Shown: positions 37,124 to 49,205 of the stretch, piece by piece
How the letters are laid out: each line of letters begins with the position of its first letter
How positions within the stretch are numbered: position 1 is the stretch's first letter
Source of the DNA: Trema orientale
Taxonomy: Eukaryota > Streptophyta > Magnoliopsida > Rosales > Cannabaceae
Assembly: GCA_002914845.1 (NCBI GenBank)
Contig: JXTC01000721.1
Location: 1 to 64,000 of the forward strand
Length of the DNA: 64,000 nucleotides
Reading direction: 5' to 3'
The notes under the pieces: generated by a model
What the model saw: only the letters and a program-made list of their open reading frames with translations
Databases searched by the model: none
Told to the model about the DNA's origin: nothing
Translations under genes and position numbers: made by a program

Positions 37124-39744
37124 ATGGCTGCTCGCCTTCGATCTCTGTCAAAGCCATCACTCTCTCTATGCAAATCCGCCATATCGAAACCCTCTCTTAA
37201 CGCCAGACCCACGCCTTCCCTCACCAGCGGCGTCCGCTCCTCTCTCACTGTTTCCAGGCAAGCAAAGCTCTTTCTTTCGTCCTCTAATAATATCATCGTA
37301 GTCGAATTCTGAACACAGAGCCCATTTTCTCAATTGGGTTCTTCTAAATTAGCTCAAATTTTATTCATTTCATAATTTTGAAACTTTGAATTCAGGTCGT
37401 TTCCTCAATTGGGTTGTGTTCAATCTCTGCTTCCTCTTCACACAGCGGTTTCTTCTGCCCGGCTCACCTCGTGTCTCGGCATCGATTCGACGAGCTCAAG
37501 GTCTTTGTCTCAGGGTATGCTCTGCAGTGCAAACCCTGGAGTTTGATATCTCTAAGGTTTTACTCTAATTATTTGATGACTTGGAACCTTTATTTTTTAT
37601 TTTTTTTTTATTTTTTATTTTTTTTTTAAGTTTTTGATGTGATTGTTGTTTGTTGTTAATACCAATCGTAGTTTAATAGATTGATTGATACTCTAAAATT
37701 TGTTACTGGAAAAGTATCAACTCTTCGTTTTATGCGTTTTTGTTTGGTAGATTTACTTTTGTAGGCTCTCCAATTTCTTGCAGTTAATTTTTAAACTATG
37801 TTTGTTAAGATGAATGGGAGCTATCTAAGTTATGGAGAAAAGTAGAGAGGAAGGGAAGGGGCTTTCTTGTTGTATTTGGTATGAGAGGAAGGAGAAAATC
37901 TATCCAGTTGTGGTGGGATTTTATAAATTAGCCCAAACTTGGGATTTGAAATCTGTAGTCTTATCCTTTCCCTCCTAAAATCCTTCCTACCAAACAATCA
38001 CCTTATCCCAAATCCATCCCCTAATCCGTCCATCCTTCTTCCTCCTACCAAACCCACTCTTATATAAGGAAGTGGCTCTTTGTTCATGGGGAAAAAAAAG
38101 CACAATTTTAGCTTTTGAGCTTGAATTATCTTAGTATTGAGAGAAAAGAGCAAGTTTGCTTCTGATAAATTAAGCATGTAGAGTACCTATTTTCGCACGT
38201 TTCTGTACTTAGTCAAAATCATTTCACATAATATGAAGCATTAGGCATTGTACCTGATTTTTCGTATTAACTTCCACTTCCTGCATCTTCTTGAACATTT
38301 ACGGGAACATAGAACATAAAGTTATCCACCATGCTGTGATTAATAGTAGTGTCGTGGTATGTATTCATTAAACAATTGTAGTGGATTTCAGGGATACAAC
38401 TTGAATTTTGAACTGAAGAGATCTAAAATTGCCATTACTCTTCTTGTAAGAATGTTAGTCAAGGCCAACACCAAAGGGATTTAGCGATTTACACATTTTA
38501 TTTTTCTTTCATTGGGGCAATTTTGGTTTATGAACAATTGACCATCACTCTTTGTGTCTCTAAAATAGAGAGGAAATTACTGAGGAAATCAATTGTCTGC
38601 TTTGAGGGTTTTCTCACGGTACATGCAGTAGTATTCACAATTTTCTTCCTGTCTTTCTTTGATAGAATATGTTGCAAAATTCTAAAAAATACAAATTTGT
38701 ACCACTTTTCTTTTCAAAAGACAAAAGCACTACTAATCTACTATTGCTGGGATTTTTTTCAATCAAATGCCTTGCAATGTTGTTTATGTGATTAATTGGC
38801 ACCAGCTATAGAAAGCTCCATACTAGATAGACCTGGAACAGAAAAATGCGTTGGGCCAGTTTTGGACCATGTCGGTGAACCCTAAGATGGGTTAAAAATA
38901 GAAGGGTGCAACCAGAGGAGTTAAAATGTTACAGCTTGCTGCTAGGTAAAAGGGGAAAAATTCTTAAGGACCCCCTCTACCCTTAAAATCTTTTGAAGAA
39001 AAAGAAATTAACCGATTGACCATTTACCAACAGATAATGGGTTGTAAAGACCTTTCCTGTATTACATATGACCAGGTTGGTGTTCTAGAATGAGGAGTTA
39101 CCAGTGCTGTTGTTGGTAACTCGGTAATATCAATGTGTTATCCAAAGAAAATTAGACCTCTTGTTGTCGTTTTGTCGTGTAAAACTAAACTGATGCGACA
39201 GTGGAAAGTTGGTAGACCTTTTGTGACTTGCAAGCTACACTCGGAAAATTTGCCAAAATTTTTGTTATAGTAGTTCATTGGAAGAACGGAGTGGGATACT
39301 TGCAATTATTCTTCAATCATTGATAGATATAGTATGTGGTATTAATCTTATGTATTGTAATGTCTATATAGAGCTCTGTTTGGGAAAAGAGTGGTAATAG
39401 ATTATGGCAAGAATTGTTTCACACTGGGAAAGGTTTATATCATACCTCTATATTTGTGGAATTTTTCACTGGTTTTCGCTAGAAGGTTTATTGGTTTCAC
39501 AAATTTCACTTCAGAACTTTCTATTCTAGAGATGGATGGGCTACTAATTTCTCACTTGGAAATGCTCAATTTATGCTGTGTTTTACCTGATTTGAATTGT
39601 TTCAAAGATGATCCCGAACAATTAATGATTTTCTTATTGACGCAATGATCTGAAGAGATCTGTGTTACGAGAATATTGCTGTGTGTGTAAATTGATTACG
39701 TTTATGCTGCTTTTTCAGAATTGGGTCTCAGTGTGCCTCGATAA
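37124..39744 (+). CDS. NUCLEAR FUSION DEFECTIVE 6-like small organelle protein
   Basis: The exons are 37124-37257, 37396-37514 and 39719-39744, encoding 92 residues: MAARLRSLSKPSLSL at the start, FPQLGCVQSLLPLH and SARLTSCLGIDS in the middle, and SLSQELGLSVPR at the end. If intron 2 is retained, the frame runs instead into GMLCSANPGV and stops at 37546 (94 residues). Plant members of this family are predicted with several such C-termini. The N-terminus is rich in Ser, Arg and Leu with few acidic residues, as in a mitochondrial or plastid targeting peptide. Arabidopsis NFD6 is known from female-gametophyte nuclear fusion defects; its biochemical role is unclear. Intron 1 uses a GC donor (CCAG|GCAAGC). 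Confidence 0.85.
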
Positions 39745-40433
39745 GAGATTGCAGTTAGCAGAAGATAGAGGTTGGTAGATCTGAGAGTTAATGCTTCTCT
39801 TGTTGGATGTCCTTTTCATCATCTCTTGGAATTGTTTTTAATGGTCCTGCGAGCTGGGGATAGAGTTGCAAGAATTCAAATCTCTAATTCATCTTGTTGC
39901 TACAATTGCTGGAGTTTCTTTCATACTACATTTGATTTCGTTTCAATTCTCTCCTTAGCATCAATATAAAATCTTATTTTCTGAGTTTCCCATTTCAGTT
40001 TTTTTTTTGGCTTATGGATTAAGGGTATTGAAATTTGGTTGCCTTCTAGGTTCCATTAATACAGGATCTTTGTTGATCCGAGTGATTCGATCACTCACAT
40101 CAAATTTACCCTTCATCGTCAATATATGGTGCACCTTCATGCATGCAGGGATCCATGTATGTGAAAGATTTGCTAAAATGCATATCTGCCACTTGTCAAA
40201 CTTGGCCATTTTCATCAGATAATATTTAACAACGAAAAAAAGAGAAGGATAATATTAAGAAAATGGTTACATGCAATACTACTTTGTAAGCAATTCTCAG
40301 GGTGACAAGATAAAAGTGTCCAATGTCTCCCATTTCTTGGCCTCAGCGCCTTTTGTCTTCACAAGAACAATACACTTTCACGTGTGACTCTCTCTCCTTT
40401 GCTACAGTCCTTTGCAGTTTGCATCCCTACTCT
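39745..40433 (+). other. Probable NFD6 3' untranslated region and spacer
   Basis: The sequence after the distal stop is moderately AT-rich with T-rich motifs up to about 40000, consistent with a long 3' untranslated region. Small open frames here have no conserved features. No other gene is supported. Confidence 0.35.
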
Positions 40434-40556
40434 GTTTCTCCATCTACAACTCAATTTTCTACTCTTTTATATGCGTAGAACGATGTCTTTCATGGTTTCT
40501 CCGTCTACAACTCAATTTTCCATTCTTTTATATAAATAGAACTATCTCTTTCATGA
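40434..40556. repeat. Imperfect 61-bp tandem duplication
   Basis: Two adjacent copies start GTTTCTCCATCTACAACTCA (40434) and GTTTCTCCGTCTACAACTCA (40495). They stay aligned to CTCTTTCATG with scattered substitutions. The repeat lies next to the LTR remnant and may belong to its internal region. Confidence 0.75.
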
Positions 40557-40596
40557 TTTAAGAATTTAGAAAAAATTTAAGGATAGGCAAGAGGAA

Positions 40597-40897
40597 ATCG
40601 AACTAGGCTCCGATACCAATTGGTGTAGAAGAAGATGAGAATTTAGAAATAGAATAGGTAGAAGAGCAATGGATGATTGAATTTAGGCAGAAATAGATGT
40701 ATTGGTAGAAAAGTAATAGAGAATCAATATAAGAACTCAAAGATAAGACGAACTATAGAGGAAGAAAACTCATTAATTACTCAATATTCATTTATAATCT
40801 GAAAAGTAATTACATAGTTAAGCCTATTTATAGATAGGCAATTGGATACAATTAAGAAAATAGACAAATTCTAGAAATTAATAAAAAGAGGGAAACA
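40597..40897 (-). mobile_element. LTR-retrotransposon remnant: LTR plus initiator-Met primer-binding site
   Basis: Read on the minus strand, a 274-bp LTR runs from TGTTTCCCTC (40897) to CTTCTTCTACA (40624). Five bases later comes TGGTATCGGAGCCTAGTTC (40618-40600), which closely resembles the primer-binding site complementary to the 3' end of initiator Met tRNA used by most plant LTR retrotransposons. The inner region that should follow, at lower coordinates, holds no gag or pol, so the element is deleted or a TRIM-like non-autonomous form. The second LTR was not found. Confidence 0.65.
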
Positions 40898-41402
40898 TAA
40901 AACTACTTACTACTTAAATTTGTTTGTAGGAAAAACCTTTACAATCTGAGCTTGATAAATTTATGATTTGGATTTAGGTGTTCATACTTCTGTGGCAACA
41001 TTTCAAAGATAGTGATGACACCTCTAATATTAATTAGCAACAATAAAAATTTTGACGATTCAAATATTAATTAGCAGCAATGAAAATTTGACGTGTGATC
41101 GTACTTTAATCCAGTTGTGATATATAGCCGTGCGAAATGCTAACTCCCATGAAATACAAACGTTTAGTTCAAATTTACTGAAGTAATTGATAATTGTTGT
41201 TGTTATATCATTTCTGTTGTTCTTTTCCTCCACAAAACGTTCTTTCCATCACTCGAACTCTAGATTTTCTGTCTGAAAGAAGAATAATTGTCTAGTGAGT
41301 TGTCTTTTATTTTCCCGTATTATAGTTTGATAGATGGAGATTTTGTGAGCTTCTAACTTTTGCTAGCTAATTTTTGTTATTTAAAAACTATTATCACTTT
41401 CA
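40898..41402. other. AT-rich spacer
   Basis: There is a short direct repeat around ATTAATTAGCAGCAATGAAAA at 41030-41090. No gene is visible. Confidence 0.4.
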
Positions 41403-41574
41403 GGGGATGGCTACGGTAGGGGCGTCCCTACGTAGGGTCATGCCTTAATTATCGTTGGATGGGAATCTGTGGGGAATAACGGGAATCTGTGGAGAATTTA
41501 TTTATGTACAGATTCTCATCCAACGGTGAATAGACAGGGCCCTACGTAGAGACGCCCCTACTGTAGACGCGCCC
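41403..41574. mobile_element. MULE-type MITE, second family, copy 1
   Basis: This is a 172-bp element whose ends read GGGGATGGCTACGGTAGGGG and, reverse-complemented, GGGCGCGTCTACAGTAGGGG. Both continue with CGTCnCTACGTAGGG. A perfect 9-bp duplication, TCACTTTCA, flanks it at 41394-41402 and 41575-41583. The interior also pairs (GTTGGATGGGAATCTGT with ACAGATTCTCATCCAAC). A relative lies at 51524-51673. Confidence 0.9.
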
Positions 41575-41599
41575 TCACTTTCACTTAAAAATAAAAACG

Positions 41600-42559
41600 A
41601 AAAAGAAGAAGACAATAAAGAAACAAAATGCAAGAAGAAAAAAATAAAGAAGCAAAGTGCTTGATTTGTTTAGTAAGTACCTCTTCTTGGATGAAAGCTT
41701 ATTGGGGAATGTGGAGTATAACTATATAATATTTGGTTAATAATATGATAAGAAAAGCTTGTTGCTTAATTTGGACAATCAGTGGTTACCATGTTAGAGC
41801 AATTAAGGTAAAGCTTAATTTCCCAGAGCAAAAAAAAAAAAAAAAGGTAAAGCTTTAATTTATAAAATGGGCTGCCAAGTCATTGTCAGCCAAGGGAGAA
41901 TGTGGAAACTGGAAAGGAGATAAGGCCTTTTGCAATGAGCATGGGAGCTTTTTTTTTTGACAAGACGTTAGTCATTAGGCATGGGAGTTATATATGTTTC
42001 TCCTCCGTGCATGGAAGCCCATCTATGCTGGTTGGTTCAATATTCAGAGTATATGTATGCTTTTTTTTTTTTTTTTGATTCAGTGTATATATATGCTTAA
42101 TTATGAAGGTGTTGTGATACATACATTTATATACATATTTGACCATATCATTGTACTTCTTTTCCGTTATCGTGCTTTTCTTTAATTTTAAGTCATTGAC
42201 TTGCGTAGTGGCATTAGAGAATGTGCGAGTATTCTCAAATATTTAGGGACACCAAATTTTATTCACTTGTATAAATATTTCATGCTCAATTTTTTTTCAA
42301 AAAAAATAATGTAACAATTTGTAGTTAAAAATCAAGTGCTACATGTAAAAGATTGTGATTCCTCATTTTAGAAAATGCTTGACCCAAAAGCAATTACATT
42401 AGTAGCTATTAATATTCTTAGTTTTCCGAGTATCATTTATTTTTTAAAATGACATAAATATCTAAGCTTTTGTAATACTTCAATTTCCAAACTCAACTCA
42501 TCTTTTACATATGCCCATATGTATGGATCATATTATTAGCCAAAGTGTGTATATATATA
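41600..42559. other. AT-rich spacer
   Basis: A/T homopolymer tracts are frequent (41827-41845, 42061-42076). A phrase TTTAGGGACACCAAATTTT at 42241 resembles the end of the MITE in the DUF810 intron but the second end was not found. No gene is supported. Confidence 0.35.
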
Positions 42560-43200
42560 TATAAAGGAACAAACAAAACACTCGAATTTCAATAGAATAA
42601 CAAAATAACAAGAGCAATACCAAAACAATAGGGCACTCAAATTACAAGAAGGATCCGAAGCTTGTATATCACACAATCTCCTTAAAACAGATTCGCCTCC
42701 TCTCAGTCGGTGCTTGAAGTCGTTAGGCGTCTGTTTCTCAAGATACAACAGTTAATGAGCAACGATTGTCATACTAAAAGAGCTACTCCAGCGAACTGAA
42801 AGAAAATACTCAAACTCTATCACACTGAGACCTATACTCTAGAGAGTTTTGAGAAGAGAGGAAAGACATGAGAAAGAGTTCTACTGTAAAAGACTTCTTC
42901 TGAGCGTATCTTCCCGAAGGAAGAAAGAATCAATTTATAAGCTTCATATGGGAGCTGTTACAAATTTGGAATTAATTAAGATTTAATTCCAAATAAAATA
43001 TTTTACACAAAATATTTAAGAGTTTAGAAACTGATCGGTTTTCTAAACAATTTTAATTTAAACTAAATTAAATTTTGTAACTCACCAAAAACGTTTTATA
43101 CAAAAATATTTAAGCGTGAAACTGACATGTTTTCTTAAACAAATTTAATTTATACTAGATTAAATTTTGTAACTCCAAAATAAATTTGGCAGTTCCAAAT
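42560..43200 (-). mobile_element. LTR-like sequence, tentative
   Basis: On the minus strand the segment has a U3-like part containing two imperfect copies of an 80-bp unit (43004-43083 and 43100-43176, each ending TAAATTTTGTAACTC on the plus strand). A U5-like part follows with CTTCGGGAAGATACGC and GGATCCTTCTTGTAATTTGA. The TTCGGGA-type phrase recalls the LTR-like segment at 29.5-30.4 kb. No coding region, primer-binding site or target duplication was identified. Confidence 0.3.
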
Positions 43201-45710
43201 CTAGACTGGCAATTTCATTTTTCTAATATATATATATGTGTGTGTGTGATTAGTGGTTTTTTTTGGTGGAAAAGAGAAATACCCGAAGCTTCCACGAGTT
43301 CTATTTTCCGATCATGCATTGGCACCCCATAAGTTTGCAACTGCAAAAGCCACTTTTTTTTTTTTTTTTTTTCTAATTATTGATGGTTATGGCTTTTTTG
43401 TGCTCCAGAGATGCCTGTGGCTTTGGTTGTGATTGTGGTTCCGCAATTTGCACTATGGATCTATATGGATATATTTTCTAGTAGAAAAAGATAATATCAA
43501 TATAGATAACTATATAAATAATCTAAGAGGCTAAGAAAAATGAACCCAGAATTAAAAATAAAAAAAATCATTTTCGCATATTATATATAGCTGCTCTGCA
43601 TAACTGCAGGTCTGCAGCCTTTAGCAACATTGGTTAATTATGTCATAATACATGTTCTATGTGACTACATAAACGCATAATATTGTGTAATAAGACATGT
43701 CCAAAGTGATAAAACACATTGTTCATAAACCACTAATAAAGAGTCATGTGACCACCGCAAACTTTGCCTCCACTCCCAGTTTTATACTAATGTTTTTCAG
43801 AATACATTAATATATATTTATATATAGTAATTAGTATTCGAAATTATTGATCAGTTCTGTTTTTCGGCTTGATATTTATTATTTTATTATTGATCTTTGT
43901 TCTGTTGCAAAAGATCCCGGCTATAGGATATGAATGGAACTGGATTATTTAATAAAGGAGCAAAATAGGAGATCAGAAAGAAATAATAGATAATAACCAA
44001 TAATGTATATATGCTAATAGCAAATGATTCACTTATAAATAAACCTTTGGATCAGCGTTGCCTAGGATCAGGCATACATTGTCCCGTGAACTTCAAACAT
44101 TTTCAACTCTAGTTAATCAGCAAATGAATAAATTATCATCACGAAGGAATCTCTCTCCAAACAGAAATATTTTCTAGGAAAGAGTAAAAATATATCAAAA
44201 AAACTTGTTTACCAGTTTTTTTTTTAATTTTTTTATTCTAATATAAGTCACTAGCTAGACACGTCTTTGGTGGGACTGACTTTTTTTTTTTTTTTTCCAA
44301 TCAAAAAAACTTGTCCAATTTCCTGTCAAATTTTTTATACTACAACTAGCGGAAGACAATCACAATCAGTTTAAAATTTAAATACAAACAATATTAAAGT
44401 GAAGAAAGTAACAACTAGGTTTCTAAGTTTTTATATGTGGTTAGCATTCATTGGACAAACAATTTTGATTCCAATATGTTATGATCACGGAAGTGCTATG
44501 TTATGGTGTAAGTGGACAGAAATTCATGAGAGGTAGATCGAGTGGTCATACTTTTGGCTTGTTTCCAATGGGCCAGTGGCAGAAAGATGATCTCTATTAA
44601 TTTTTTTTTTTTTTTGACATTGTCCATTGTCCTTACTATAAGATGTGAATTGCTAGTTTTATCCAAAACTAAGATCCACTTAAGTATTGATTTTCATTTT
44701 TCATTCAATTTTATTTCAAAACCAAAATTTTAGAGAAAAAGTTGGACTATAAAAGCTCTTCTTATTCCCCACCCTCTAAGTCTCCATGAGAATAAGAAAG
44801 CAAAGACCAAAAACCAATTTTTTTTTATAAATCCTATAAGGTGCCTTTTTATCATTTACATTTAAAAATAAAAATCAAATCATATTAGTTGTAGTTATGT
44901 GTTTTTATTTTGTGTTATGATGTAAATTTCTTGAAATGTGGAAAATATCATTTTTGGTCTCTTTCCCTTTTTTTTTTAATTCTTTCTTTCTATTTTAGAG
45001 GAGAGGTATCTTCCAATCTCATTGAAGCAAGTCACTCTATTTTTTTTCTAAGTTATTATACTTTTAAAAATTGTCTTACACAAGTAAATTTTTTTTTTCT
45101 TATCCCACTAAAAAATTTTTTTGGCTCTGTCATTATTTGCTCTCATGAGATCTAGATTTGATTCTTCATGAAAACTTACGTAGTAATTAGCAATATACTA
45201 GAATTTTTTGGTCTCAAAAAATTGTGAGCAACGATGAAGCCTCCCTCAACTTTTTGAAATTTTATTTTACACTAGTATTTATAACAATATTTAATTGTAT
45301 CCTTTATTTACCCCATTCCCTTATTTTAATAATGTAAACTTTACTCACATATTTTATTAAAAAATTCAATAATACCTCTCATTTGCCTAATTGAATTTTA
45401 TGATTTTTAAAGTTGACTTCTATTATTATTAAATAACTATCCTCATTTTTATGAATAATTTTTCTTTGGACCTCACTTTAAAATATCTTTTAAATCATGT
45501 CCATATTGACCATGTATATTTTAAAATTATTATTTTTAGATTGACGACCCTAAATTATATTACTTAATTACAAAGTCAATTTGAGGAAAAAAAAAATATA
45601 AAGAGTAAAAAAGAGGGGCAAAAAAATTAAATTTAACAATAGATTTTGCCCATCTGAAAAATTTTCCTAACTCCTTCACCAACTATAAGAGTATAGCACC
45701 ACAATATGTA
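43201..45710. other. Gene-free AT-rich spacer
   Basis: Poly-T tracts recur (43352-43371, 44281-44296, 44599-44615). No coding sequence longer than chance, RNA gene or clear transposon end was found. Confidence 0.45.
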
Positions 45711-46280
45711 GGGCCAGTTTCTTAGAGCTGTAGATTTAATAAAAAATACTTTTAGCTATGCTGAAGGGAAAATCTACTGTAGCATAAAACAACTGAGTGT
45801 TTGGTAAATTATAATTGAAAAGTGCTATGACTGAAAAAAGTTATATTAGAGTGTTTAATAAACTGTATCACTGAACTGCTGTAGAAATATAAAATGACTA
45901 AAATAGACATTTTGTACAATTGTGCATATTTTGCAAAGAGCCTATTAAATAAATATGTTAATAGACTTTTTTTTTTTTTATATACATTAAGCATATAAAT
46001 CTTCTTACAAAATATTTGTTTAAAAAATATTTGATATGAAAATAATTCAACTAAATTTATTACTTATTATTTAACGTAAGTTTCATAAACAAAGTTTTGA
46101 GAATAAGATAAAGAATATTTAAAATAAAATAGATAATATTAATATATATTTTCTCATTTCAATACGCTTATATCAAATAAGTATTGATGAGAATTAGTAC
46201 ATAAAATAATCCAAGTCCTGATTAAGTAGATATATAAAATAATACATAGCTCAAAAAAAAGTTGCAAATCAACTTCTTAA

Positions 46281-47487
46281 TTATGCTCCTATTAAACTTG
46301 CAGTAATTAGATCTCTCACGTTGTCCATCTCTTGTGAGTTTGAAGTACTACTGGCTTGGTACTCATCTTCAATATTGGTTACAGATTGATCATTTGCATA
46401 ATATTCTGGATTGTCCCTAATTTTCTCAAAATGACGATTATATTCAGCATGTCTCCGAATGTAGTTATGCAATGTCATTGTAGCAATTATTATTTTCACT
46501 TATGTGGTGAATGGATAGCCAGGCATGTCTCTTAATATTTTCAATCTTTTCTTCAACACTCCAAAAGTATGTTCAATAACACTCCGAAGAGAAGAATGTG
46601 CCTAGTTGAATACCTCTTTATAACCTCTAGGTTAGGGACCATTTTGAAATTGTGGAAGATGATACCTTTGACCTTTATATGGCTCTAAATATCCTTTCAT
46701 TTGCGGGTATCCTGCATCCACTAAATAATATTTCCCTATCAAATACAAGATACATAAATGGTTAAAACATTGATAAAAACTTAAGTTCAAGTAGAAGAAT
46801 ATATATATATATATATCTAAATTGTAACCTTTGAGGTATCTTTGGAAAATTTAAGGTTAGTTAACGTAAAGCTGATAAAAAGATTCTTGTATTATGGGCA
46901 GAGCCTTCCCATCCAGTGTATGCAAATATAAATTGTATATCAAAATTACATATAGCCATGATATTTTGAGTTGGCATCTCTTTCTTACCGATAAATGGCA
47001 CTTGACCTTCTGGAGGTATTATAGCATCTACATGAACACCATCTATCGCACCAATGCAATTCTAAAAGCAAAATACAAATCTTCATATTATAAATTGTAA
47101 TTCTAAAGACAAAGTAAAAATAGTTTAGAATATAACTTACCTTAAAATGAAGCATATATCTAAAGTCTCGCAATATCTCTTATGGGGTATCTTTAAATTC
47201 TTGGTCTAGTGATTTTATTACATCTGACACAAAATATCTAAAACTTCATTGAAATATCTACTGACAGTCTCGCCAGAGTGTTGAAATCGCTCTTGTGTTA
47301 GTCGGTTTACAGTACCTTGACCTAATATGAATAAAAATATTCTTAGTATTTTGAGGGCACGTATTCTCCTTGAGCTCTTTAACCCATAATTAGCTTGCAA
47401 TTCGTTATAAAACTTAATGAGTACATCTTTCTCCATTCTAAATATACTATAACATCTATTTTCATTTCCTCTCAAAATTTCTATCAA
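46281..47487 (-). pseudogene. Harbinger transposase (HARBI1-like), broken
   Basis: Blocks are visible in order on the minus strand: an N-terminal helical region (FRMEKDVLIKFYNELQ; GQGTVNRLTQERFQHSGETV), the first catalytic Asp in NCIGAIDGVHVDAIIP near 47060-47010, the second Asp in KYYLVDAGYP near 46730, and the Glu region (RSVIE, then FGVLKKRLKILRDMPGYP) near 46570. The C-terminal part is ATMTLHNYIRRH. The frame contains at least three stop codons (after QNGP, after KEVFN and after PGYPFTT), so no intact transposase is made. The positions of the catalytic residues fit the DDE family; function is lost by inference. Confidence 0.85.
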
Positions 47488-48121
47488 CCATATATGACCT
47501 GTTTAAGAAGAATTCATACACAACGTCTTTTCAATATTTATCATATAATAATATTAAATAACACCAACAGATGCACATACAACTTGTAACTCAAACTCTT
47601 CATCACTTTCTACCATTTCATTTGGTCTAAAAACAAACCTGTTATAAAGATAAGAAACATTTTCAATACTCCTACTAAGTTAGTTCTTATAAAGATAAGA
47701 AAATAATTATTACAATTAAGTCAATACAAGGTTTGTAAAGATTAAAAAATCAAATCAATATAAGGTCTGTAAAATATAAAATAGAGATTAAGTCATAACA
47801 AACTATGACCAAGTAAAATAAGAATATCTAAGAAGACGATCCTAGACCATATTCGTACTTGAGCCAGTTTAGCTTAAGTTTGGGTTTTTTCAAAGAAATA
47901 AATATTTCTCTCTTCTCTTTCACTATAAACAAGTGAGTTACAGAAAAGTTACAACTTGTCCCTAATCCCTAGTCCAGGTAAAGAATCAAATAATTCTATA
48001 ACATCTTGTATACTTGAATTTGGCATTTCATTTCTCATGGTGGATGTTTCAGTACTCCTACTCTCTATAACATTTACAAGGCGAGAGAATTATTGAGACA
48101 ATTTTGTAGCTCCTCCCACCT

Positions 48122-48871
48122 TTATTTATCCTTTACTTTTCCTTTCCTTATTTTCTTCATTTGTTTCTCAAGTTGCTCAGCTGATCTCTTATTATTTTTT
48201 TCTTCAAGTAATTTAGCAGGCATAGGCTGATCCTCAGACTCATCACTACTCTCAACTTGTTCCAATAGAGTTTCATTATCATTTGACATTTTTCTAGACA
48301 AAGATGGAACTACTTCTGATGAAGGTGTCCAAGCATACTCCCTTATAGCAACAATGTTCATGAACATCCTATTCAACTTTTCCTCTAATTCTGATTCAAT
48401 ACCCTGGATGCGAAACTTTGCAGCATTGGGTTGGCTTTATAAGAGTAAATTAGACAAATTAAAATTCATAGAATAATCATACTAATTTAATAACAATGGT
48501 TAAAAATATACCCGTAATTTACTATTCCATCAATCTTCAGATGCGTCAATAGTTTTCTTTTTTGTATTCCATCCTAAATCTGTTTTCTTGCCAATAAGTT
48601 GCTTCCAAAGTTTCCTATCATTTTTTAATGTATCCCACTTATTTTTCAGTTGTGTTCTTATATACACTCTTCCGGTTGTATTTTTCATATTTTTCATCAA
48701 GTTAACAAATCTAAATCTATCTAAATGAGTGATAGGACGGTGTTCATCTTCAATTTCTTTGATGCAGAAATTAGAAAACAATACTACGGTCTCGGGATCC
48801 CATATTGCCTTAGCCCATTGTAGGGCACCCTCATTTTGGCTACTACTAATAGCATTATTTTCATTGTCCAT
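48122..48871 (-). pseudogene. Myb/SANT-like DNA-binding protein of the Harbinger element, broken
   Basis: The first part (48871-48530) starts MDNENNAISS and contains the Myb/SANT-like domain: WDPETVVLFSNFCIKEIE, then RTQLKNKWDTLKNDRKLWKQ and GWNTKKKTIDASED. At 48530-48532 a TGA stands where the family has tryptophan (ED-W-W), truncating the protein. The second part (about 48440-48122) continues with AAKFRIQGIESELEEKLNRM and a lysine-rich end. Proteins of this type bind the ends of Harbinger elements and assist the transposase. Expression in the host is unknown. Confidence 0.75.
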
Positions 48872-49131
48872 CTAAAAAGTAAATTGATAAGTACTATGAC
48901 ATTTTTCATGAAAATTTAAAAAAAATAATTAATAAATAGAAGGACTATCACTTAGATGGTTTTGCTTGATGATTTCTCTTAAAATTTTAACGTCTTTTCT
49001 TTTTTTTTTTTTTCTTTTAGTCATAGTCTTAATGAGATACAACTTTTAAGTAGCTCTAAGGTGATATTAACTTTGGATGGTTAACTTTGTTTAGCTTTTT
49101 ATTCTTCTATGCCAAAGGAGAAAAAAAATTT

Positions 49132-49205
49132 TGTCATTCTTTCCAAAGCTTAGCAAATTTCTAGTACACTTTTCTGTCATTCTTTCCAAAGCTTAGCAAA
49201 TTTCT
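49132..49205. repeat. 31-bp direct repeat, period 43
   Basis: The phrase TGTCATTCTTTCCAAAGCTT, followed by AGCAAATTTCT, occurs exactly at 49132-49162 and 49175-49205. Confidence 0.9.
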
